Source of the DNA: Coenobita brevimanus
Lineage: Eukaryota > Arthropoda > Malacostraca > Decapoda > Coenobitidae
Length of the DNA stretch: 64,000 nucleotides
Reading direction: 5' to 3'
NCBI GenBank assembly: GCA_032717465.1
Contig: CM064712.1
Location: forward strand, 24,426,227 to 24,490,226
Shown in pieces: positions 11,366 through 21,449 of the stretch (positions within the stretch are counted from its first letter, which is position 1; every line of letters begins with the position of its first letter). A program made the translations under genes and the position numbers. Below the pieces are notes generated by a model. It saw nothing but the letters and a program-made list of their open reading frames with translations, searched no databases and was not told where the DNA came from.

Positions 11366-11746
11366 GTGAAGGAAAGGAGAGAATTTGGTGGAGGAAAAGA
11401 GAGATTTTGGTAGAGGAAAGGAGAGAATTTGGTGGAGGAAAAGAGAGATTTTGGTAGAGGAAAGGAGAGAATTTGGTGGAGGAAAAGAGAGATTTTGGTA
11501 GAGGAAAGGAGAGAATTTGGTGGAGGAAAAGAGAGATTTTCGTAGAGGAAAGGAGAGAATTTGGTGGAGGAAAAGAGAGATTTTCGTAGAGGAAAGGAGA
11601 GAATTTGGTGGAGGAAAAGAGAGATTTTCGTAGAGGAAAGGAGAGAATTTGGTGGAGGAAAAGAGAGATTTTGGTAGAGGAAAGGAGAGAATTTGGTGGA
11701 GGAAAAGAGAGATTTTGGTAGAGGAAAGGAGAGAATTTGGTGGAGG
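11366..11746. repeat. 22-bp minisatellite with 44-bp higher-order unit
   Basis: Two 22-bp variants alternate: GAGGAAAAGAGAGATTTTGG plus TA, and GAGGAAAGGAGAGAATTTGG plus TG. This gives about 8.5 copies of a 44-bp dimer. Three adjacent dimers share TTTTCGTA where the others have TTTTGGTA, which shows local homogenisation. The minus-strand frame over it (10947-11792) is a repeat product. Confidence 0.92.
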
Positions 11747-11904
11747 ATAGGAGGGAAGTGAGATGGAAGTAAGGGGTGATAATAAGCATCATCCCCGAGG
11801 CCTTCTCAGGAGGCCATCTTGCTAATGAAGGTTTTGACGACAGGTTATTTCTTTTCAGTTCCTCAGAGACTTTTACTTTCCTAGGCCCTTGCCCTCCCCT
11901 GGCT

Positions 11905-12215
11905 CTGTGTGGCTAGGAGTAGGTAGGAGTGGTATGGTGTGGTTTGGTGTGGTGTAGTGTGATGTGATGTTGTGTGGTGGAGTGGATGTAGCAGTGCCAA
12001 AGTTTAGTGTGGTGTGGTGTGATGTAGTGTGGTGTGGTTGGGTATAAGAGGGAGGGTTGGAGCATGATGTTGTTGTTGTTCAGTGTGGAGTAGTGTTCTC
12101 TGTGCATGTAGTGGTGTGGTTGGATTTGGTGTGGTGTGGCTATAGTTTGGTGTGACATGGCCTAGTAAAGCACAGGCAATTGGTGTGCTATGGTTGGTGT
12201 GGTGTGGTGTGGTGT
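11905..12215. repeat. GGTGT-type simple repeat, left part
   Basis: Imperfect GGTGTGGTGTGGTAT repeats. The same repeat resumes at 12450, so the array appears to be split by the repeat C copy between them. Confidence 0.85.
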
Positions 12216-12221
12216 GGTATG

Positions 12222-12428
12222 GTTACTTCCGCCAAGGAAAGTTGGAAAAAGTTATGTAGTCACCTTTGTTTGTCTGTTTGCCCACAAGATATCTGAGAAA
12301 GTTATTCATGGATTTTAATGTAATTTTGTTGATATGTGGGTCGTGGGCCAAGGAAGAGTTGATTAAATTACGCTGGTGATCAGAGCTGTTTGGTTTAGCG
12401 GAGGTATGCGCTCTGTGAATGCTCTTGA
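12222..12428 (+). mobile_element. Repeat C copy
   Basis: The block starts ACTTCCGCCAAGGAAAG and ends GCGGAGGTATGCGCTCTGTG, with CCAAGGAAGAGTTGATTAAA in between. It lies inside the GGTGT array and shares its end with 10484-10504. Confidence 0.6.
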
Positions 12429-12449
12429 TTTGTTAAGTGTAATTATGAG

Positions 12450-12762
12450 TGGAGTGGCGTAGTGTGGTGTGGTAAGGTGTAGTATGGTGTGGTATGGCAT
12501 GTGAGGTGTGGTGTAGTGAAGTTTGACGTGGTGAGGTGGGCTGGTATGGGAGAGTGATACGGTGTGATATGGTGTGGTGTGGTTGGTGTGGTGTGGTGAG
12601 GTGGGATGGTGTGGGAGAGTGGCATGATGTGGCTTGATATGGTGTGCTGTGGCTTAGTATGGTGTGGTGTGGTGTGGTGCAGGTAGGTATGGTGTGGCGA
12701 GGTTTGATATGATGAGATGTAAAGGTATAACAGTGTGGTAGTGTGTGGTGTGGCTAGGAGAT
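12450..12762. repeat. GGTGT-type simple repeat, right part
   Basis: This continues the array seen at 11905-12215, with more divergence (GGTATGGTGTGG, GGTGTAGTGAAG). Confidence 0.85.
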
Positions 12763-12924
12763 CTGATACCTTTTACACATTCCTATAATTCAGTATTTGA
12801 TTCTTTAAATTTCACACATCCTTATAAATTTCACCCCAGATAACCTCAGAGGCCACTGAACGATTTTGATTTTCATTATTTTCTGCTCCATAGATCTTGC
12901 CATTCCATTAGCAGTCTTGGAGGA

Positions 12925-12925
<1 letters not shown>

Positions 12926-12962
<37 letters not shown>
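12926..12962. repeat. (GA)n microsatellite
   Basis: A short GA run. Confidence 0.9.
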
Positions 12963-12965
<3 letters not shown>

Positions 12966-13052
12966 ATAATTAGACTCCGAGCTTAGCCTAGAGTAAGTAA
13001 TGTTGCTTCTTTTGTCAAACTGAAAGACGTAATGTTTTACAAACACTGGTTG

Positions 13053-13240
<188 letters not shown>

Positions 13241-13374
13241 CATTCACGGAATACTGCTTAACCCCTTCAGTGTGGTGACTTGCTTATATTTTCCTTCCTT
13301 CCATCAAGAAATTGTAGCCATGAGAGAAGCTTAGTAACGAAGATAGAAAAAAAAAAAAAAAAACTCCATTAACC

Positions 13375-13874
13375 CTCTCGCCGGATGAGGAAGCTCCCAA
13401 ACACCTTTTCCTAAGCGATTTATTTTGTTTATTACACCTTACTGTTCTATTCTGTGTTGTATAAATCCTTCCATTATCGCCATACTCAGCATAAATAACG
13501 TACAAACGGATATTAACCACTCATATCCAAAAATAAATCGCTAAGGGACAGGTGCTAGGAACCTTCCTTAGTACGCGTCCGCACGTGTGCTGGAACAAGT
13601 GTTGTCAACATATAAGCAACACAGTAACGAACACGCTGCAAACATGTTGGGAACAACAGCGTCCAAATCATGTTGGCAACATCATGATGAAGTCCCAGCT
13701 GCCTGGTACTGACACACTTATCCCATCACCTCTGCTGCCAGTGTTCCAAGCTGCACTGAAACATGTTTGCATACATCTGTCCAAATACTGTTGGAAACAT
13801 GTTCCCGAACATGTTGCCACCTGTGTTGCCAACATATGTTTGAGCACACGTGTGGACCCGCCCTTACCCGACTT
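13375..13874. mobile_element. MITE-A copy interrupted by MITE-D
   Basis: The left arm and core (13375-13570) match other MITE-A copies (AACACCTTTTCCTAAGCGAT, TATCGCCATACTCAGC). The right arm stops at CCTTCCTTA (13570) and resumes with CCTTACCCGAC at 13862. The missing join is filled by the element at 13571-13861, so this copy was split by a later insertion. Confidence 0.7.
13571..13861. mobile_element. MITE-D nested in MITE-A, with CCTTA duplication
   Basis: This 291-bp non-coding element has terminal inverted repeats: CGTCCGCACGTGTGCT on the left and AGCACACGTGTGGACC on the right. Both ends share CACACGTG-type palindromes. The interior has several AACATGTTGG-like motifs in both orientations. 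It is flanked by CCTTA at 13566-13570 and 13862-13866, a likely target duplication inside the MITE-A arm. The superfamily is not recognised. Confidence 0.65.
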
Positions 13875-13909
13875 GTACAAGAACCAAAAGAAACGGAGTG
13901 TTAATACTG

Positions 13910-13910
<1 letters not shown>

Positions 13911-13944
<34 letters not shown>

Positions 13945-14005
13945 TTTCATCATCATATCTTTCTCCTCCTTCATATCATCATCATCATCATCATCATCAT
14001 CATTT
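13911..14005. repeat. (ATC)n microsatellite
   Basis: Two ATC runs are separated by about 35 bp. The His-rich frame over it is spurious. Confidence 0.92.
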
Positions 14006-14217
14006 TCAGACCTCCTTTCCTAATATTGACACATTAGCCTTCTCATTGTCGGGATATCTCTCAGAAAATCATCGAAAATTATCAATGTCGATTTTTGGAA
14101 CATCCGTGTCGCCCAGACTTTCGAAACTGGTCAATATTATTTTTACATTTCGAATTTCGTTTCCCTTATTCTTGTTACTATATATATTTTTGTTATTACT
14201 AGAGACACACCAACCAG

Positions 14218-14460
14218 TCTATCTATCTGTCAATCTATCTATTGCCAGACGCCTCAATCTTGTAAGGAGTGGACACAAGAAAATCGCCTCCATGTCGCCC
14301 TGTCCAGTGCGACTTCGCTGCCTTGCTCCCAGATCACATCCCCCTCTCTTATATACCTCTCCACTCCATCCCTCTATATCATCCTCGTCCTCCCCCACCC
14401 TCTTCCCCCTTCCACCTCACTCGCATACACTCTCCTTGTTAGTCTCTCGCTCTCCACACC
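14218..14460 (-). mobile_element. RTE-B LINE 3' end copy
   Basis: On the minus strand this matches the last roughly 240 bp of the RTE-B element at 43005-46200 (ATGTCGCCCTGTCCAGTGC and TATACCTCTCCACTCCATCC on the plus strand). It includes the end of the coding sequence and a GATA tail that appears as CTAT repeats at 14218-14242. It is a 5'-truncated dead copy. Confidence 0.8.
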
Positions 14461-14582
14461 TATCTATGTATTTATTTTTATCTATTAATATTGTATACAG
14501 TATTTCGAAAAAGAAAATGGAGTTGGGGGAAGGTAGACTAATTCAGTTCCTATATTAGAGTTTGCATATTTTTTTCCTGTTT

Positions 14583-14584
<2 letters not shown>

Positions 14585-14625
<41 letters not shown>
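14585..14625. repeat. (CT)n microsatellite
   Basis: A pure CT run. Confidence 0.92.
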
Positions 14626-14627
<2 letters not shown>

Positions 14628-14757
14628 ACCAACCAGACCTACCCCTTTCACCTCATCCCTTCCTTTCCTTTGCATCCCAGGCACCATATTCACAAACTTT
14701 CTTAAACATTAGTCCTGTACTCGATGACCTAAGCAGTATAGTACATCCTTAGGCCAA

Positions 14758-15151
14758 CTCTTTCAATACGATGACGTAATTTTTTTCTTGCGATCTCTAA
14801 GCGAATTTATAAGTTACGAGATATTTTGTGAATACCAGAGACTAGATAAAGACTTCGTTAGTCATATACTGCGATGCCTTATTCACTCTAACTTGGCCCA
14901 GATTTTCGTCCTTTTGCAGCTTATTTCACGTAGCTCTGTGGCAGAAATAATGCTATGGCTCTACATCCTTCCCATAGCGTTTCTTCGTGACTAGCATCGT
15001 ATTCTAGTGCCAGTGTCTTACAACTCAGTATTCATGATCGAGAGGTGGCAATTTTAGGCCAGGTTAAAGTAAATACATTATACGACACGTAATCTGAATA
15101 AAATCTTTTATAGTAGCGAGAATACATGCAGACGCCGCCATATCGAAGGGG
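14758..15151 (+). mobile_element. MITE-B, best copy; piggyBac-like ends
   Basis: This is a non-coding element of about 394 bp. Its left end is CTCTTTCAATACGATGACG and its right end CGCCGCCATATCGAAGGGG, which are imperfect inverted repeats. TTAA follows the right end at 15152-15155, and the corresponding left site is CCAA. TTAA plus a CCCTTT-type terminus is the signature of piggyBac-related non-autonomous elements. The interior carries CTTGGCCCAGATTTTCGTCC and TTTTAGGCCAGGTTA, also found at 7322, 16610, 21140 and 59525. Confidence 0.6.
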
Positions 15152-15270
15152 TTAATGGAACTATTGTAGATTAAGGACTGGCTAGGATCCTTTATGAACA
15201 CCTCCACCTCGGTATTAGTATTGTTTTCACCTGAGGGAACTGGGACAACTCCATGAAATTCGATGTCCCA

Positions 15271-15493
15271 GGCATGTATTCTCGTCGGGTAAGGAAGCTT
15301 CCTAACACCCTTTCCTAAACGGTTTATTCTTTTTATGACAGCTTAGTGACCTGTTCTCTGTTACATAAGTCCTTCCTATATCGCCATACTCCGCATAAAT
15401 GACGTAGAGAATGATATTAACCATCTATATCCAAAAATAAACCGCTAAGGAAGAGGTATTATGGAGCTTCCTCAACCGACGAGTATACCGCCC
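15271..15493. mobile_element. MITE-A copy
   Basis: Both ends are preserved: GTATTCTCGTCGGGTAAGG on the left and CTCAACCGACGAGTATACCG on the right, with the family core between. It shows that the inverted repeats extend at least 45-50 bp on each side. Confidence 0.75.
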
Positions 15494-15504
15494 CTAGTTA
15501 TGAA

Positions 15505-15660
15505 GTAGTACTGAGTCTCCTTGGTTATTAGTCAGATTTACCCTTCAGTATGGCTACATTTGGCCATTAACTGAGTACCTAGTGTCCTTGGTTACTAGTC
15601 AGATGTACCCTCCAATCTGACTACACTTGGCCATCAACTGAGATGAAAAGAGGTTAGTGA
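15505..15660. repeat. Repeat E, two tandem copies
   Basis: GTCCTTGGTTACTAGTCAGA and TTGGCCATCAACTGAGATGA have earlier counterparts 75 bp upstream (CTCCTTGGTTATTAGTCAGA, TTTGGCCATTAACTGAG). A third, diverged copy is at about 34345-34440. Confidence 0.5.
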
Positions 15661-16040
15661 ACTCTGTCAGATGGGAGTAAATGGGCTATAGAAGGCTTGA
15701 CTGCTTCCCTTTTCCCTCTCTCAGCTCGATCTCTGGCATCCAAGTTTCAGAGCGCGGACGTGTGGAGATAAATAATTTCCAACCTATGTTACCGGTCCAG
15801 GCTTCGAGACCTCGAACACTGTGTCGCTTGGCAGGAGACCCGGTGCATTTGTGTGGGGAGGGCAGACTGACACTTTTATTTAGCAGGCTCTGGGGTCTGT
15901 GTTTTATCCTGCAGGGGTCTCTCTGTATTGTGTATGAAGGCATGGGTCTCCAATTTAGGCGGCAGAAGACGGTATGTACTTTTTTTTCAAGAGGATTGGA
16001 CCTGTGTTTAATCTTCCAAGAATAGTCCATGAGTATCTGG
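15661..16040. other. Intergenic; open on both strands, no gene
   Basis: A 114-codon frame is open on each strand over nearly the same bases (15681-16025 and 15686-16030). Neither has a recognisable domain or good splice context, so I treat both as chance. Confidence 0.35.
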
Positions 16041-16044
16041 CCTA

Positions 16045-16216
16045 AATTTGAACTAACCTAACCTACTCTACCCAAACCTAACCTAACTATTCTACCCTAC
16101 CCTACCCTACCCAACCCTACCCTAACCTACCCTAACCTAACCTACCCCACCCTACCCTACCCTACCCTAACCCAACCTGCCTAACCTAACCTAACCTAAC
16201 CCTGCCTAACCTAATC
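16045..16216. repeat. Degenerate (CCTAA)n telomere-like patch
   Basis: About 170 bp of CCTAA/CCCTA units, including pure CCTAACCTAACCTAACC near 16187. CCTAA is the complement of TTAGG, the ancestral arthropod telomere repeat. This is an interstitial, degenerate patch rather than a chromosome end, because ordinary sequence continues on both sides. Confidence 0.75.
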
Positions 16217-16609
16217 CAGTTTTAGCATGCAGAACAGCGCACGAAGCTAGGAATCAGTGAAGTAGCCAGCATTTCCTGCTTTCTGAGTACGGTACTGAAT
16301 AAAGCTTGAGCGAGAAAATTCATTGAGAAATAATCCCTTCGTTTATTCAGCTGTGTAAAAAAATAATTGTACCTAATTTTGGACAAATCCTACATATTGC
16401 CCAGCATGTGTTGTCTTGCATATCTATAGTCGTGAAGTTCTCTCTCTCTCTCTCTCTCGTGGCTTTTCATCCTGTCTTTAATAACTTTTGTATCATCTAC
16501 TCCATCTTTTCAATTGCTCTAAGTAGACTTCTATTTCCACCTGTCTTAACTAACCTTTCTCCTCCCTCTACTTAGTGTCCTTCTCCCTGACTATACTCAG
16601 CTATACTCT
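16217..16609. other. Intergenic sequence with a short CT run
   Basis: A CT run sits at about 16438-16458. Nothing else is supported. Confidence 0.4.
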
Positions 16610-16820
16610 TTTCACCTTCACTTGGCCCAGATTTTTCATCCATTTGCAGCTTTTTTCACGGAGGTTAATGAGAAAAGAGACAATACAGCGGCTTTACATT
16701 CATCACATAGCACTTCTTCGTGACTAGATTTTTTTTTTTTTGTTAATCTTAATCCACATCTCAGCATTCAAGATGGAGAGATGGCAATTTTAGGCCAGGT
16801 TAGAATAAAAGGGGTACAGT
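16610..16820 (+). mobile_element. MITE-B partial copy
   Basis: The stretch shares CTTGGCCCAGATTTTTC, TAGCACTTCTTCGTGACTAG and TGGCAATTTTAGGCCAGGTT with the copy at 14758, with a T run inserted at about 16729. Confidence 0.65.
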
Positions 16821-16989
16821 TTTCGTTAGCCCTTAAATTAACTCCATCTGGCCTATCCTTAAATACCCTTAGATTATTTCCTCCTACCCTTTCCTATATT
16901 TGCCATTGCATGATCTTTATTTTATTTTATTTTATTTTTTAAGGATTAGTAGAGAGTAGGAGGCATGGGGGTTCACGGGCAGCATCTTG

Positions 16990-17850
16990 AAGCTTACTGG
17001 AGGATCAGAGGGAGACTATTACGCGAACCCTGAGAGGAGGTCTTTATGGATGGGAGGGTGGAGGGGGAGAGAAGGGGTGTGCAGGGAAGAAGAGGAGGAG
17101 GGGAGGAAAACCAGGTGTGTAGGGGAGAGAAAGGAAGGGGAGGAGCAGGGGTGGGTGGGAAGAGATGGGGAGGAAAGTAAAGAGAGAGTAAGGTTAAAGT
17201 GATGGAGGCTTGCAGGGAAGGTTATTATGGAGGGGAGGGGAGGAAAAAGGGCGATGGTTTGGGGGTCGTGGAAGAAAGATGAAGTGATGGGAAGGCTAGA
17301 GAAGGGGATGGGAGGAGAAAGGAAGGGGGTAGGGGCATTAGGAGGACCAATGACAGGAAGGGGTAGGGACAAAAGGGAATGGAAAGGAAAGTAAGAGAGA
17401 GAATGGGATTGAGAGCGAGGTAGGGACGAGGCTGAGGAAGGAGAGGGGGTGAGAGGAGAAGTGAAGGCAAGGAAGGAGGTGGTAGGGATGGGATGGGGAT
17501 GCAAGGAAGGGAGGGAGGGATGGGGGAAGGAAGGGCAGGGAAAGTACGGGTCCGACTGAAGAGATTATTATTACGACAGGGGAGAGGGGGCGGAGAGAGG
17601 CTGGTTAGGGGAGAAGGTGAGGTACAACAGACAGAGCGAGAAGGGAGGAGGAAGGAAAGAGAGTGAGGGAGATGCCACGGAAGGTGCAAGGTACGAGGCA
17701 GGAAAGGGAAGGGAAGGGGATGAGGAGGTGGGAGGGACGAGCATAGAGAGCAAAGAGGGAGAGAGGGGGGGACGGTACGGTAATAGGGAGGAAGGGAGGG
17801 AAAGAGGAGGGACTGAAAGGGGGATGAAGGGCAAATAGTATAATTAAGGT
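16990..17850. repeat. Polypurine tract, about 860 bp
   Basis: A strongly purine-biased plus strand (GGGAGGGA, GGAAGGGG) with few interruptions. The Pro/Ser/Leu-rich frames on the minus strand follow from the bias. Confidence 0.8.
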
Positions 17851-18994
17851 TAGACAGAACAAGGGAGAATAAAGAGAATCTATAACTTTCTAGGAGTGAC
17901 GGAGGCTTCTGTGGAATACCAATGGAAGAATATACGTACACAAATAGATAGGCATTTTTGTTCCTGGATGTAGGTGATGGTGACGCTTCAGCTTCCTTGT
18001 CTTCCCAATTCTTTAAAATCTATTCGTTATCATTGTCACTGCACATTAATACCATCAGACATCCGTCCTTTAGATGAATGCTGGATCCGCCCCAAAAGTC
18101 CTCAAGTAAGGCCAAGTGTGATTATGTGTGCTTGTTGCCTCGTAATAGCATTGTAAACGGATAACAACAGCAGGCAGACTGGGGGCACTTGACCATTCCA
18201 GGCATGATGCAGCGCCAAGAAAGTTGTTTATAGAGGTCGTTGGGCACGAACGCAATATCATAAACATAAATGCAACTTTTACATCCGACAACTTTTCATG
18301 GAACATCGGGGTTTAGTGGCAGTTCTTTTATACAGGCAATTGCCGTCTTAAACTCGAGTGATGGGTGTTTGTGAGATGCGTGGTGAGTGGAGGCGAGTGT
18401 TCAGGACGCACAAAGAGAGGTAATTTGCTGTGGTTTGGCCAGATGAATGAAATTATGAGGAGGTTATAGGAGAGTGAGTTGGTTGGATATAATGTAGTAG
18501 CTGGATACGCAGTTGTAGGTACGAGACTACATAGAGTATAACTACGAGTGATACGTAGTTGGAGGAGGATGTGTAGGGGGAGACAGGCCTGGAGTCCATA
18601 TATCAAGGATGCAATTTCAGGCAACAGAATGGTAGGCAAATCAGAGTAAAGTATTGTAATTAAAGAACCAGTTGATGATAAAAAGTAATAGAAAACAGAA
18701 CTAAGAGTATTGTGTAAAGGAAGGAGTATATGTAGAGGTCGAGGATGCTACTTCAGCCCAGAGATGTATAGGCAAATTAGCGTCAGACCTGTGTTATGAT
18801 CCACCACTGCTATGGCCTATTGACTCACAGATAGGAATGCCTTTGCTACAAGATACTGACTGCCAGAATTACTTTACTGTTTTTATTATGTAGCAGAAAA
18901 AAGAATATTCTCCCACTGGAACCCTCTGTAGCAAAGATATCTCACTAAAAAAAGAAACTAACGCAGGTAACGCACCGCGACAAGAAATACTTAT
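17851..18994. other. Intergenic sequence, no gene seen
   Basis: No exon could be supported. The phrase GTGGTTTGGCCAGATGAAT at about 18430 resembles the GTGGTTTGGCCATGTGGAG of RTE 3' ends, so an old LINE relic is possible but not shown. Confidence 0.35.
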
Positions 18995-19215
18995 GCCACT
19001 CTATTTCAGTTTTCTTTCCCAATACTCACAGCAGTTATCGTCCACTATATCACCACCACTTCAGCTGCGTCATCAATCACCCACCACAACAACAATCACC
19101 ACCACACGTCACAGCAGCAATTATCCATCCATTTCAGGACTCTCCACCACCACCACCATCATTACTTTCAGCAGCAGCCACCACAACATCACCATCACCA
19201 CCGCCACCATGATAT
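18995..19215. repeat. ACC/ATC-rich low-complexity stretch
   Basis: Interrupted CACCACC and CATCACC repeats, strongest at 19075-19210, just upstream of the THAP gene leader. Confidence 0.7.
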
Positions 19216-19259
19216 ATAGACGAAGAGAGAGGTAGACGCGCGGTGGACATTACTGGAAC

Positions 19260-19425
19260 CAAGGGCTTGCTGTGACGTCACATTGTACAGTAAACATCCG
19301 AGGTTGTGTTGGTGTGGCACGTGTGATGGACCTGTGTTTTCGCTTTAAACTTGTTATTCATTTGAATTAATTATCAATTGCCTTTCTTGTGCAGTGCGTG
19401 AATAACTTGGAGACTGTAACAGGCT
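19260..19425 (+). promoter_or_regulatory. Putative THAP gene leader/promoter region
   Basis: Directly upstream of the THAP exon lie a perfect CRE palindrome TGACGTCA (19273-19280) and an E-box CACGTG (19318-19323). No TATA box is evident. Motif presence is seen; promoter function is inferred from position. Confidence 0.4.
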
Positions 19426-19749
19426 ATGGGAAAATCTAGAGTTTGTGCTGTGCGCGGTTGTACGACTCCCAAGGACAGTGACTTGAAGTACCGCAAATTC
19501 CCCAGAAATGATAATTTAGCTAATGTGTGGCTGGATAAGTGCCGTAGGCTGGACAAAGTTAATGTTAAAACAGCAATCATTTGCCAGAAGCATTTCAGTT
19601 CAGCACAAATATTAAGAAATTTGAAATATGAGCTGTTGGGGTGTAGCATTCCACGGAATTTAAGAAATTTAAAGAAGACGCAGTACCGGATCAACATCTG
19701 CCACTACCAAGACACCAGGATGGAGTTGGTCTTCATGAAGCTTATAAAG
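19426..19749 (+). CDS. THAP-domain protein, first coding exon
   Basis: This encodes a THAP zinc finger, a C2CH DNA-binding module found in animal transcription regulators and P-element-type transposases. In residues 1-60 the signature is complete: Cys7 and Cys12 (CAVRGC), Phe25-Pro26, Trp35, then Cys53 and His56 followed by Phe57 (CQKHF). A GCSIPRN segment stands where the AVPT-like box of other THAP domains lies. The ATG has a favourable context (G at +4). The 108-codon exon ends in phase 0 at AAG, followed by GTAAGA from 19750, a strong donor. The partner exons that would name the gene were not found. It could be a host THAP gene or a domesticated transposase. Confidence 0.78.
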
Positions 19750-20204
19750 GTAAGAGAACTTAGGTATACTTGATATTTCTTGGAGCTTGCTGTAACTAGG
19801 CTTAAATGCGATTTTAACATATGCTCAGTCTGATGTTTGAGGCGTAAGCTAGGCCTAAATAAAATCCCTAAAAGTAACAGCTTAAGGTAGCCTAGGCCTA
19901 ATTATACATATGAACATTTTCACCACCCCAGTTTAGAACCAGAGTAGAATAGGCCTAGGTCTTTTGAGCCATATTTTATAAGAATTTCAAAATCTGACAG
20001 CTAAGTTTACAAATATTATAATTTATGGGACTTGGACTCTGGGAGTGAGACTAGGCCAAGGCCTACTGTATACAGCATGGTGGTAGGTTAGGTTAGGTTA
20101 GTCTAGCCGATTTCAAGTCATTCCTGCCTAAAGTTTTTCCTGCCCTAGTAACTTTGGCCCCCCACCCTAGTACTTCCTGCCAGCATGATTACCTGTGTCA
20201 AATA

Positions 20205-20460
20205 CGGAATAAAAATCTCAAAATCGAAGTAAACATTTTTCTTTTTTTTCATTATCTTAACCTAATTTAACCTGTCCTCACTTGGGGGAACCCCTAACAT
20301 AACCTTAATTAGGCCTGGCTGTGAATGCCACTTAGCAGAATCTCAAAATCGAATGAAACGTGTTTTTTCCTTCTTTATTTTTCATTAACCTAACCTAATT
20401 TTTAACCTATCCTCATTAAGGGAACCCTTAGAATAACCTGGCTTAACTGTGATCAGTGAA
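20205..20460. repeat. Diverged tandem duplication, period about 127 bp
   Basis: AATCTCAAAATCGAA occurs at about 20214 and 20340. Each is followed by a T-rich run, TTAACCTAA-type sequence, and CCTGTCCTCA or CCTATCCTCA with GGGAACCC. Confidence 0.65.
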
Positions 20461-20580
20461 CTTTGGTGAGGGGCAGGAAGTACAAGGGTGGGAGGCCGAA
20501 ATGACTGGGGCCAGAAAACCTTTAGGCCCAGTCCAGTAGAACCCCTGAGTGATATCAGAACAATAACATTAACACAATTA

Positions 20581-20713
20581 AGGTTGACATAAAGCCACTA
20601 CCACGATTGTTCTGGCTAGCCTATCAGGTTGACATAAAGCCACTACCACGATTGTTCTGGCTAGCCTATCAGGTTGACATAAAGCCACTACCACGATTGT
20701 TCTGGCTAGCCTA
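20581..20713. repeat. 45-bp tandem repeat, three near-identical copies
   Basis: Units begin AGGTTGACATAAAGCCACTA and end GGCTAGCCTATC. The first two are identical over 45 bp and the third differs only at its end. Identity implies a recent duplication. It lies in the presumed intron after the THAP exon. Confidence 0.92.
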
Positions 20714-21139
20714 ACTGTCAGCTGACACTGTCTTTAATATTTCCTTAGGAATCCAATATGTACCGGTATGAAATATCGAAATTACGTAATTACTTTTATA
20801 AGTCAATATATTTCTTTAACTGTTACCTACCTACTAACTTATCATGAGAAGGACGTTTTATTTATTTATTTATTTATTTTATATAATTGGGTCTGCAGAC
20901 TACAGAGCACCGAGGTGGTAACTTATAACGTGACGTCACAACCAGTCAATGTTTTGAGCGTTTCAGAAGACCTTCCGCTTGGGTGATGATTTTAAGGCTC
21001 CTGTGTGTCTACCTCTCTCTTCGTCTATATATCATGACCATCACCGCCTCCACAACTACCATCACACTACCAGTCATCACCACATCACCACTCATCACCA
21101 CATCACCACCCTTCACCACATCACCATCCATTATCATCT
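20714..21139. other. Intergenic or intronic, with (TTTA)n and ACC patches
   Basis: A TTTA run lies at about 20856-20880 and a second CRE palindrome TGACGTCA at 20931-20938. ATCACC-rich sequence spans 21050-21130. No exon is supported. Confidence 0.4.
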
Positions 21140-21290
21140 CTCTCCATCTTGAAATCTGAATGGAAACAATAGATTAACATTTAAGTGCTGGTCACGAAGA
21201 AGTGCTGTGGAAAGGCATAGAGTCATAGTATTGCCTGCCATTACGTTACTGGATGAAATTTTGGGCCAAGTTGAAGTGAAAGGAGTATAG
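21140..21290 (-). mobile_element. MITE-B partial copy (-)
   Basis: The reverse complement of the family interior is visible: GCTGGTCACGAAGAAGTGCT and TTTTGGGCCAAGTTGAAGTG. Confidence 0.6.
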
Positions 21291-21449
21291 CAGACCAGTT
21301 TTATCTGCCATGGGTGAGACTGGAATTGGGACAGAAACAACCTTCTTTAAAGTCTCTGTTGCTGGGGTCGTTCTTTGCCTAAAAATTGACGTCTGGCGGT
21401 AAACATAAGATGAAGTATTCACTCTCGGCCTGAAGGGCATAGCTTTATT

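Noticed and set aside
15681..16030. Genes on both strands (114 codons each)
   Set aside because: Opposing frames over the same bases with no domains are more likely chance.
18360..18790. RTE 3' end relic
   Set aside because: Only one short phrase resembles RTE-B; the rest could not be aligned by eye.
20581..20713. CRISPR-like direct repeats (also the 22-bp array at 37025)
   Set aside because: Units are contiguous without unique spacers, and the sequence is eukaryotic.
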